From the NCBI RefSeq assembly GCF_000381985.1, contig NZ_KB907339.1:1-64000 (forward strand): 64,000 bases of DNA, read 5' to 3'. The position numbers were made by a program, and so were the translations under genes. This stretch comes from Novispirillum itersonii subsp. itersonii ATCC 12639 (GTDB lineage Bacteria; Pseudomonadota; Alphaproteobacteria; Rhodospirillales; Rhodospirillaceae). Positions 57,162 to 64,000 of this stretch are shown in pieces. A model generated the notes under the pieces. It searched no databases, was not told the origin of the DNA, and saw only the letters and a list, made by a program, of their open reading frames with translations. Each line of letters begins with the position of its first letter. The first letter of the stretch is position 1.

Positions 57162-58925
57162 TCAGGTCCAGACCAGATCAATCAGTATGGTGCCGACCAC
57201 CAGCACAAGGCAGGTCAAGGGCAGGCCAAGACGCCAGTAATCCCCGAAGCGGTATCCTCCCGGCCCCATCACCAGCGTATTGCACTGGTGGCCGATCGGG
57301 GTCAGAAAGTCACAGGCCGCGCCAACGGCGACCGCCATCAGCACAGCATCAGGATTGATACCGAGCTGGATGGCCAGACTGGCGGCAATCGGCCCCATCA
57401 CCAGCGCGGTGGCGGCATTGTTCAGGAACGGGGTCAGGGCCATGGCTGTCAGCATCATCAGGCCGATCACCCCGATCGAGGGCAGCATGTGCGAGACCTG
57501 CGCCAGCCCCCCGGCGATCAGGTCGGATGCCCCGGTGCCCTGCACGGCGTCAGAGACGGGAATCAGTGCCCCCAGCATCACCACCAGCGACCAGTCCACC
57601 GCCTCATAGGCTTCGCGGGCAGAGATTGATCCGGTCACAATCATCGCCACGGCGGTGGCAAAAAAGCCGACGGCGACCGGCACCAGCTCCAGGGCCATTG
57701 CGACCATGGCCACCGCCAGAATCAGCAGGGGCAGCAGGGCAGGTTTCCGTTCCAGTGCCAGATTGCGCTGGGCCAGCGGCAGCAGGCCCATGGCCTGCAG
57801 GGCCGCGGGCACCGCCTGTTCCGGGCCTTCAATCATCAGCACGTCGCCGACCTGAAATTCCAGTTGCCGCAGCCGTGCCACCAGATGCCGCCCGGCCCGG
57901 CTGACGGCAAGAACGTTGACCCCGAAGCGGGAGCGGATGTGAATCCGTTCCTGATTGGTGCCGACCAGCACCGAATTCGGGCTGATCACCGCTTCCTGCA
58001 GAACGAAGGAGGATTTAGCCGACCGCCCTTCCGCCTGCTCCAGCAGGGTCAGTCCGGCATTGGCGAGGAACGATTTCAGCGCGACCGGATCACCTTCCAG
58101 AACGACGATGTCGCCTTCTGAAAACTCCCAGTGTTCCCCCGGAATATAGCGTTGCCCCTGATCGCGGATGATCGCGGCAACGGTAATCGCCCCTTCAGAG
58201 AACAGCCGCTCAATATCAGAGACGGTGCTGCCGATCAGGGCAGACCCGGGCTGAATCTGCACTTCGGCCAGATAATCCTCAATCTGAAACTGATCCTCTG
58301 CCGAGACGCGGGCCTGCCGTTCCTTGGGCAAAAGGCGCCAGCCGAAGGTCAGGAACACCACGCCAAGAACCGCAATGCCCAGCCCGACCGGAGCATAGTC
58401 AAACATTGAAAACGGCTGGCCGGTCACCTCACCGCGGATGCGCGACACCACAATGTTGGGGGATGTGCCGATCAGGGTGATCAGGCCGCCGATCAGCGAC
58501 CCGAATGCCAGAGGCATCAGCAGCAACGAGGGGGAAAAGCCGGCCCGCCGCGACAGACGCAGTGCGACCGGAATGAACAGGGCCAGCGCCCCGATATTTT
58601 TCATGAATGCAGACAGGAACGTCACAGCACCGACCAGTACGGCGGCCTGCGTATCCGGTTTGGTCAGGCGGCTTTGCAGGGGGCGGGTCAACCGCTCGAC
58701 GATACCTGAGCGCGCCAGAGCGGTGCTGACCACCAGCGCCGATGCCATCACGATCACCACCTGATCAGCAAAGCCGGTGAAGGCTGCTTTCATCGGCACA
58801 ATGCCGGTGGCAAGACCGGCCAGCAGAGACAGCATCGCCACCACGTCATATCGCAGGCGATCCCAGATAAACAGGCCGATGGTGATGGCCAGGACGGCCA
58901 GTGCCAGCCCCTGATTCAGCGTCAT
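57162..58925 (-). CDS. SLC13-family permease with two TrkA-C domains
   Basis: An inner-membrane protein of 587 residues. Two halves of membrane segments flank a soluble centre. The first half has FLSAFMKNIGALALFIPVAL, the second has LTPFLNNAATALVMGPIA, both typical of the Na+/sulfate-dicarboxylate (SLC13/DASS) family. The centre has two TrkA-C/RCK-C domains (EVQIQPGSALIGSTVSDIER and VISPNSVLVGTNQERIHIR). The ATG at 58925 has ggggggaa upstream. The substrate is not predictable; sulfate or dicarboxylates are usual. Confidence 0.9.
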   Translation of the reverse strand: MTLNQGLALAVLAITIGLFIWDRLRYDVVAMLSLLAGLATGIVPMKAAFTGFADQVVIVMASALVVSTALARSGIVERLTRPLQSRLTKPDTQAAVLVGAVTFLSAFMKNIGALALFIPVALRLSRRAGFSPSLLLMPLAFGSLIGGLITLIGTSPNIVVSRIRGEVTGQPFSMFDYAPVGLGIAVLGVVFLTFGWRLLPKERQARVSAEDQFQIEDYLAEVQIQPGSALIGSTVSDIERLFSEGAITVAAIIRDQGQRYIPGEHWEFSEGDIVVLEGDPVALKSFLANAGLTLLEQAEGRSAKSSFVLQEAVISPNSVLVGTNQERIHIRSRFGVNVLAVSRAGRHLVARLRQLEFQVGDVLMIEGPEQAVPAALQAMGLLPLAQRNLALERKPALLPLLILAVAMVAMALELVPVAVGFFATAVAMIVTGSISAREAYEAVDWSLVVMLGALIPVSDAVQGTGASDLIAGGLAQVSHMLPSIGVIGLMMLTAMALTPFLNNAATALVMGPIAASLAIQLGINPDAVLMAVAVGAACDFLTPIGHQCNTLVMGPGGYRFGDYWRLGLPLTCLVLVVGTILIDLVWT

Positions 58926-59099
58926 CCGGTTCCCCCCAGCAAAAGCATTTTCCGACTCAGTGGAGACCGGCCAATCGGAAAAGGCTCTTTGTGTCAGAGA
59001 CAGAGCGTTTCCAGCGGCAAAACCGGCATCCACTTTTGCTGAAAGCGCTCTACAGGTTGTTTCCCCACCCCTGCGGGTACGTCATAACCGGCTTAACGC

Positions 59100-59155
59100 A
59101 TCAAAGCCCCCCTTGGCAAATGAAACCATAAGGCCAGCCTATGGAGGGCTTTGAT
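59100..59155. other. Inverted repeat upstream of the SLC13 permease
   Basis: Perfect 10-bp arms (atcaaagccc / gggctttgat) enclose 36 bases. It lies between the permease gene and the LysM-like gene, both minus strand, 46 bases past the LysM-like stop. It may help end the LysM-like transcript, though no T-run follows. Confidence 0.5.
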
Positions 59156-59201
59156 AAAACTGATACCAGAAGCCTCATATTTTATGCGGGATTGCGCCAG
59201 T

Positions 59202-59666
59202 TTACCGCTTGGGGATCCACAGGGATGCCCGGTCAGCCAGCTGGCCGCCTTTCTGGCCCTTCAGCCATGGGTTCAGGGCGATCACCACATCCGGGGTGGT
59301 GCCTTCGCGTTTGGCGAAGGTGGCGACGGTATCGCCTTCCCGCGCCATGCCGCGCATGATGGGAAAATCGACCCGCCCACCGACCGGCACGGCGGCATAG
59401 CTGTTATCCAGCTTTTTCGCCAGATCGGCTTTTTCTTTTTCGGTCACCGCCAGCTGGGTGGCACGCTCGCTCAGGCTGACCTCGGCGGCGGCGATCTGCT
59501 GCCGGGCCTGATCCAGTTCAGCCTCCAGCGCCGTGATCCGGGCGTTGCGGTCACGCAGATCCAGCGCAACCTTGGTCCCGCCGCCGATCAGGACGGTCAG
59601 GGTGGCAAACAGGCTGACCAGCAGCAGCCGGGTACCACGGGCCATGCGGGAAGAAGAGAGGGACAT
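59202..59666 (-). CDS. Small membrane-anchored protein with coiled coil and LysM-like domain
   Basis: A 154-residue protein using the ATG at 59666. One membrane segment (TRLLLVSLFATLTVLIGGG) is followed by a coiled coil (LRDRNARITALEAELDQARQ and on). A C-terminal LysM-like module follows (EGDTVATFAKREGTTPDVV ... NPWLKG ... LWIPKR). This suggests a periplasmic protein that binds peptidoglycan while tethered to the inner membrane. The start is uncertain; none of the three candidate ATGs has a clear ribosome-binding site. Confidence 0.75.
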   Translation of the reverse strand: MSLSSSRMARGTRLLLVSLFATLTVLIGGGTKVALDLRDRNARITALEAELDQARQQIAAAEVSLSERATQLAVTEKEKADLAKKLDNSYAAVPVGGRVDFPIMRGMAREGDTVATFAKREGTTPDVVIALNPWLKGQKGGQLADRASLWIPKR

Positions 59667-59832
59667 GATCACAACCGTCGACGATAGAAAGGGCGGGGGA
59701 GAGAGGCGGGGCCGGTTTTGCCGCATCAGGCGGTCTGTCAGACAGAAACCGGGCCAACAGGCGGATCATGGTGTGCCCGGATACCCCTTGCAAGTGTTCT
59801 TCTCGCTGCTGCGGTATTTTCCGGCGCAACAG

Positions 59833-59858
59833 AAAAGGGCCCCGTCAGGGACCCTTTC
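59833..59858 (-). terminator. Terminator of the DmdC-type dehydrogenase gene
   Basis: On the minus strand an imperfect stem (aaagggtccc / ggggccctttt) runs into TTTTCTG, 25 bases beyond the stop of the gene at 59883. Confidence 0.65.
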
Positions 59859-59882
59859 CGTTACGTCGTGCGGTCAAAGGTT

Positions 59883-61631
59883 TCAGAAGGCTTCCACCGG
59901 CAGGGCCATCACGGCTTCACCCCCGGCGAGTACCTCCGCCTCCAGCGCCGCAGTCTGCGGCAGCAGATGACGGATGAAGTAGCGGGCAACCACCTGCTTT
60001 TCCTGCACATACAGCGGGTCAGAGTCTGCCTTGGCGGCTTCAGCGGCCTGCAGCAGCAGGCAGCCGCCGACGGTCAGTGCCGCAAGGCGGGAGAACGGTA
60101 CCGAGGCAGCATAGGCATCGGCGGGGGCCGCAGCGGTGATGAAGGCCGCAGTGCGTTCCACCCGGTCAAGGGCAGCGTTCAGGTCTGCCGACAGGCTGGC
60201 GTCAGCCCCGGTCAGTCCGGCCCGCAGGTCGGCCACCAGCGCCAGCAGTTCCGCGCCCTTATCCTTCTGGACCTTGCGACCGACGAAGTCAGCGGCCTGA
60301 ATGCCGTTGGTGCCTTCATAGATCGGGGCAATGCGGGCATCGCGGTAGAACTGGGCAGCCCCGGTTTCCTCGATGAAGCCCATACCGCCGAAGACCTGCA
60401 CCCCTTCGCTGGCGACAGTGACCCCGACCTCGGTGCCCCACAGCTTGACCAGCGGGGTCAGCAGGGCAACCCGGTTGGCGGCACGGGCCGCGACCTCAGG
60501 ATCCGCAGCCTTGATCGACACGTCCATGGTGGCAATGGCGGTGTAGGTCAGCAGGCGGGCGGCCTGCACCTGCGCCTTCATGCTGACCAGCATGCGCCGC
60601 ACGTCGGGATGGTTGATGATCGGCGCACCGCCGGAGAAGCTGCCGACCACCGGACGCGACTGAATCCGTTCCTTGGCGTAGGAGACAGCGTGCTGGGTGG
60701 CCCGTTCCGCCACCGCATAGCCCTGCAGGCCAACGTTCAGGCGGGCGTTGTTCATCATGGTGAACATATAGGCGAGGCCCTTGTTTTCCTCGCCGACCAG
60801 ATAGCCGATGGCACCGTCTTTTTCGCCGAAGCTCATCACCGCGGTCGGGCTGGCATGGATGCCCAGCTTGTGTTCAAGGCTGGCGCAGACCACATCGTTG
60901 CGGGCACCAAGGCTGCCGTCAGCATTGACCAGCACCTTCGGCACGATGAACAGCGAGATGCCCTTCACCCCTTCCGGCGCGTCCGGCAGGCGGGCCAGCA
61001 CCATGTGGATGATGTTGTCGGTCAGATCATGGTCACCATAGGTGATGAAGATCTTGGTGCCGGTGATGCGGTAATGGTCCCCGTCGCGGACCGCGCGGGT
61101 CTTGACCTGCGACAGGTCAGATCCGGCCTGCGGCTCGGTCAGGTTCATGGTGCCGGTCCACTCGCCGGAGATCATCTTCGGCAGGTACAGGGCTTTTTGC
61201 TCTTCCGAGCCATGTTCGGTCAGCAGATCGACGGCGCCCTGATTGAGCATCGGGCACAGACCGAAGGCCATGTTGGCGGACTGCCAGATTTCCTGCACGG
61301 CGGCGGCGACCAGCCACGGCAGGCCCTGCCCGCCGTAATCGGGCGAAAACGGCAGGGCATTCCAGCCGCCTTCAAGGTATTGGTTGGTATAAAAGTCCTT
61401 CAGCGGCGGATGCACGCTGACCACGCCGTTGTCCAGCTTAACGCCAAAGCTGTCGCTGTCCTTGTTCAGGGGGGCCAGTTCCTGCGCACCCAGACGCCCG
61501 GCTTCCTCCAGAACCGCCGAGATCAGGTCGCCGGTGGCTTCCTCATAGCCGGGCAGGGCGGCGACGGTCTCCAGACCGGCAATCTGCATGGCAAGCTGAA
61601 TATCTTTTAATGGGGCGGCGTAGGTCGCCAT
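59883..61631 (-). CDS. Large acyl-CoA dehydrogenase of the DmdC type
   Basis: A 582-residue acyl-CoA dehydrogenase with the extra C-terminal domain of the DmdC/AidB-like branch. It contains [19 protein letters not shown], the family insert MNNARLNVGLQGYAVAERA, and the catalytic glutamate in IYEGTNGIQAADFVGRK. DmdC proteins act on 3-methylmercaptopropionyl-CoA, and many relatives act on medium- or long-chain acyl-CoA. No other DMSP genes are present, so specificity is open. ATG at 61631 with ggaggaaa upstream. It is monocistronic. Confidence 0.9.
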   Translation of the reverse strand: MATYAAPLKDIQLAMQIAGLETVAALPGYEEATGDLISAVLEEAGRLGAQELAPLNKDSDSFGVKLDNGVVSVHPPLKDFYTNQYLEGGWNALPFSPDYGGQGLPWLVAAAVQEIWQSANMAFGLCPMLNQGAVDLLTEHGSEEQKALYLPKMISGEWTGTMNLTEPQAGSDLSQVKTRAVRDGDHYRITGTKIFITYGDHDLTDNIIHMVLARLPDAPEGVKGISLFIVPKVLVNADGSLGARNDVVCASLEHKLGIHASPTAVMSFGEKDGAIGYLVGEENKGLAYMFTMMNNARLNVGLQGYAVAERATQHAVSYAKERIQSRPVVGSFSGGAPIINHPDVRRMLVSMKAQVQAARLLTYTAIATMDVSIKAADPEVAARAANRVALLTPLVKLWGTEVGVTVASEGVQVFGGMGFIEETGAAQFYRDARIAPIYEGTNGIQAADFVGRKVQKDKGAELLALVADLRAGLTGADASLSADLNAALDRVERTAAFITAAAPADAYAASVPFSRLAALTVGGCLLLQAAEAAKADSDPLYVQEKQVVARYFIRHLLPQTAALEAEVLAGGEAVMALPVEAF

Positions 61632-61672
61632 GGTGTTTCCTCCAGGACGGGTGTGGCGCAAGAGTCAGGTCC

Positions 61673-61688
61673 AGCACGTTTAAGTGCT
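61673..61688. promoter_or_regulatory. Possible operator upstream of the DmdC-type gene
   Basis: The interrupted palindrome AGCAC-GTTTAA-GTGCT lies 42 bases before the start codon, with a second TTTAA nearby. It could be a regulator site controlling the dehydrogenase. No clear promoter boxes flank it. Confidence 0.35.
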
Positions 61689-61788
61689 CTTTAACCTGCC
61701 TCCACAGTGCGGGAATATGCTGCATCGCGCAAGTGACATTGCCGTAGTCCGGGCAGGTGTATTCCGCATAGGTCGCCGGGAAGACAGA

Positions 61789-61818
61789 CGCGCCGCCCGA
61801 TGGGGATCAGGCGGCGCG
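61789..61818 (-). terminator. Hairpin after cydB, possible terminator
   Basis: A perfect 9-bp GC stem (cgcgccgcc / ggcggcgcg) with a 12-base loop, about 35 bases beyond the cydB stop on the minus strand. It is followed by TCTGTCTT, a weak T-tract. Confidence 0.55.
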
Positions 61819-61853
61819 CACCGGGTGAGGCCGGGCAGGCAGGCCCGGCGGGG

Positions 61854-62864
61854 TCAGTCGTAGCGCAGCGCGCCGGTCTTGCCCCAGAACACCCGATAGG
61901 AAAACAGGGAATAGAGGATGATCACCGGAAGAATCGGGGCTGCCACCACCAGAATAGCGATCAGGGCTTCCGGCGAGCTGGCGGCCTGCCAGACCGTCAT
62001 CTTTCCGGGGACGATCCACGGGAAAAAGCTGTAGGCAATGCCCAGAAACCCGAGACCGATGATGCCGGTGGTCAGGGCAAAAGGCAGCCAGCACCAGCGG
62101 TCATCCTGACGGGGCAGGCGGGACAGCAGCAGAAACAGACCGATACAGAGGCCCGCCGCCATCAGCGGCACCGGGGCCAGCAGCAGAAATTCCGGCAGGC
62201 TGAACCAGCGTGCAGCGACCATCGGGTTGACCAGCGGCGTCACCACCGAGACCGCCCCCAGCCCCAGCGCGCTGAGAATCAGCGCCGGGCGGGCCCAGCG
62301 CAGGGCCCGCTGCTGCAGCGCCCCGTCGGCCTTCAGGATCAGCCACCCGGCCCCCAGCAGGGCGTAGGCCGCCAGCAGACAGACAGCAGTCAGGGCAGAG
62401 AACAGCTCTGACCGCAGGGAGCCATCCAGCCCGGTGATGAACCGCCCGAGCATATAGCCCTGCGCCAGAGTGGCGGCAATCGACCCCACCGCGAACAGGC
62501 GGTTCCAGCGCTGTTTGTGTCCGGCGCGGGCCTTGGTCCGGAAATCAAAGGCCACGCCGCGCAGGATCAGGCCGATCAGCAGCACCAGAACCGGCAGGTA
62601 CAGGGTGCCGAGAATAGCCCCCTGTGCCATCGGAAAAGCCACCAGAAGCAGGCCGACCGCCAGCACCAGCCACGTTTCATTGGCATCCCAGAACGGGCCG
62701 ATGGCGGCGATCATCACATCTTTCTCAGTCTCCGGTGCCAACCCGAGCAGAATGCCGATGCCAAGGTCATAACCGTCAAGGATCACATAGGCCAGGACTG
62801 CCACCGCCATCAGAGCGGTAAAAATCAGTGGCAGGGTGTGGGCGTTGAGAAGGCTATCCATCAT
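61854..62864 (-). CDS. cydB: Cytochrome bd-type quinol oxidase subunit II
   Basis: The second subunit of a bd-type terminal oxidase. The 336-residue protein has about eight membrane segments and the family features YVILDGYDLGIGIL, GPFWDANETWLVLAVGLLLV, and FRTKARAGHKQRW. The start is one of two adjacent ATGs at 62864/62861, both after ggagg. It is 16 bases after cydA ends, so they form an operon. I see no separate cydX-type small subunit downstream. Confidence 0.95.
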   Translation of the reverse strand: MMDSLLNAHTLPLIFTALMAVAVLAYVILDGYDLGIGILLGLAPETEKDVMIAAIGPFWDANETWLVLAVGLLLVAFPMAQGAILGTLYLPVLVLLIGLILRGVAFDFRTKARAGHKQRWNRLFAVGSIAATLAQGYMLGRFITGLDGSLRSELFSALTAVCLLAAYALLGAGWLILKADGALQQRALRWARPALILSALGLGAVSVVTPLVNPMVAARWFSLPEFLLLAPVPLMAAGLCIGLFLLLSRLPRQDDRWCWLPFALTTGIIGLGFLGIAYSFFPWIVPGKMTVWQAASSPEALIAILVVAAPILPVIILYSLFSYRVFWGKTGALRYD

Positions 62865-62880
62865 CAGATCCTCCGTCCGG

Positions 62881-64000
62881 TTATTCCGCCGGCAGCGGCG
62901 CAAGGGTGGGGGAGGGGGGTGCATCCGGCTTTGCGGCTTTTCCGGCCAGATGGAACAGTGTGCCGATATAGGCCACCAGCAACCCGGCATAGGTCAGCAG
63001 ATACACCGCCAGACTGATGCCGATATGCGCGGGGGGCACGGCTGAGGCGGCATCGGCGGTCCGCAGCACCCCGGTGACCAGCCACGGCTGGCGGCCGATT
63101 TCGGTGACGTACCAGCCTGCCAGCGTGGCAACCCAGCCGGAGAAGGTCATGCCAACCAGAATCTTAGCCATGACCCCGGACAGATCGCCGCGACGGCGGC
63201 GCAGATGCCACAGGGCCGCCCAGGACACCAGAAGCATCGCCATGCCGGTGCCGACCATCACCCGGAAGGACCAGAACACCGGGGCCACCGGCGGGTGATT
63301 GCCGACGTAATCATTCAGGCCGGGGACGACGCCGTCAGGATCATGCTTCAGGATCAGGCTGGCGACTCCGGGCAGGCCGATCTCAAAGCGGTTGCTGCGG
63401 GTGGTCTCGTCGGGCAGGGCAAACAGCAGCAGGGGGACTTTGGCCCCGGTTTCCCAGTTGCCTTCCATCGCCGCCACTTTCTGCGGCTGATGTTCCAGTG
63501 TGTTCAGGCCATGCATGTCTCCGGCGACAATCTGTACCGGCATCAGTACCGCCCCCATCACCAGCCCGGTCTTCAGGGCGGTCCGCACTGCGGCGGAGCG
63601 GTCACCCTTCAGCCAGCGCCATGCCGACAGTCCGGCGAGCAGGAAGGCACCGGTCAGGAAACTGGCCAGCAGCATGTGGGCCAGCCGGTAGGGGAAGGAC
63701 GGATTGAAAATAACCTGCATCCAGTCTGCCACATGGGCGACGCCATCACGGATCTCATGCCCCTGCGGGGTTTGCATCCAGGAATTGGCCGACAGAATCC
63801 AGAACGCCGACAGGAAAGTACCGACCGCCACCACGGCGGTGGCCAGCGTATGCAGCCATGACGGCACTTTTGAGCGCCCGAACAGCATGATACCGAGAAA
63901 GGCGGCTTCCAGAAAAAAGGCGGTCAGAATTTCGTATGACAGCAGGGGGCCGACGACATTGCCGACCCGTTCCATGAAGCCCGGCCAGTTGGTGCCGAAC
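62881..64000 (-). CDS. cydA: Cytochrome bd-type quinol oxidase subunit I, 5' end outside the window
   Basis: The haem-bearing quinol oxidase subunit, truncated by the window edge. About 373 residues are visible and the frame continues past 64000; an internal ATG at 63975 is not the true start. Visible features are FGTNWPGFMERVGN, the GDMHGLNTLEHQPQKVAAMEG quinol-loop region, the motif GRQPWLVTGVLRT and several membrane segments. The loop appears short, as in the cyanide-insensitive (CioA) type, which would need full-length alignment to confirm. Confidence 0.94.
   Translation of the reverse strand, partial: FGTNWPGFMERVGNVVGPLLSYEILTAFFLEAAFLGIMLFGRSKVPSWLHTLATAVVAVGTFLSAFWILSANSWMQTPQGHEIRDGVAHVADWMQVIFNPSFPYRLAHMLLASFLTGAFLLAGLSAWRWLKGDRSAAVRTALKTGLVMGAVLMPVQIVAGDMHGLNTLEHQPQKVAAMEGNWETGAKVPLLLFALPDETTRSNRFEIGLPGVASLILKHDPDGVVPGLNDYVGNHPPVAPVFWSFRVMVGTGMAMLLVSWAALWHLRRRRGDLSGVMAKILVGMTFSGWVATLAGWYVTEIGRQPWLVTGVLRTADAASAVPPAHIGISLAVYLLTYAGLLVAYIGTLFHLAGKAAKPDAPPSPTLAPLPAE

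Noticed and set aside
59718-61610. 630-codon plus-strand open frame opposite the DmdC-type dehydrogenase
   Set aside because: It is antisense to a gene with clear catalytic motifs, and its composition is typical of shadow frames.

Overview
The window is a contiguous piece of a high-GC Gram-negative chromosome. Gene content and order point to an alphaproteobacterium of the Rhodospirillales type. The evidence is the yebC-ruvCAB-ybgC-tolQRAB-pal-cpoB-tilS-ftsH-folP run, an Hda-like protein beside an AI-2E permease, a DUF2066 protein and purMN, and a methylcrotonyl-CoA (liu) pathway. Species cannot be assigned from sequence alone. Nothing here looks like a prophage, insertion sequence, CRISPR array or plasmid; it reads as core chromosome.

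Region 1 (1-500) is the 3' end of an rRNA operon: the 23S tail, 5S and a terminator. Region 2 (517-11592, all minus strand) is a ten-gene leucine/isovalerate degradation cluster. In transcription order it is liuA, thiolase, beta-carbonic anhydrase, short-chain acyl-CoA dehydrogenase, HCCA-isomerase-like protein, rhodanese, liuB, liuC, liuD, liuE. A strong promoter with a perfect 14-bp palindrome between its -35 and -10 boxes lies upstream of liuA. Region 3 (11830-17668) holds an unrecognised helical protein and then galU, ugd and pgm, which together make UDP-glucose and UDP-glucuronate. Region 4 (17854-25236) has a DHCW-type cupin, an isoaspartyl peptidase, the Hda homologue with an AI-2E permease, a DUF2066 protein, purM-purN and a class IV aminotransferase. 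Region 5 (25463-30619) has a small soluble MCP-tip-like protein, an SbmA/YddA-type ABC protein with a degraded ATPase domain, and a Cache-HAMP chemoreceptor.

Region 6 (31218-45016, plus strand) is the recombination, envelope and housekeeping run: yebC, ruvCAB, ybgC, tolQRAB, pal, cpoB, tilS, ftsH, folP. A multi-hairpin 3' region with a terminator separates pal from cpoB. Region 7 (45215-49995) is a complete BMP-type nucleoside ABC importer. Region 8 (50207-56679) has a small unknown protein and a roughly 1,950-residue pseudokinase-ATPase-GAF-PAS-histidine kinase. Region 9 (56732-57128) holds two identical tRNA-Met(CAU) genes, each with its own near-consensus promoter. Region 10 (57162-64000, minus strand) has an SLC13/TrkA-C permease, a small LysM-like protein, a DmdC-type acyl-CoA dehydrogenase and the cydAB genes of a bd-type oxidase; cydA runs off the window.

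The best candidates for new biology are the giant pseudokinase/histidine kinase hybrid, the ABC protein that has lost its catalytic ATPase residues, and the small protein carrying two MCP-tip-like segments. The liu operator-promoter and the carbonic anhydrase embedded in a biotin-carboxylase operon also deserve follow-up.
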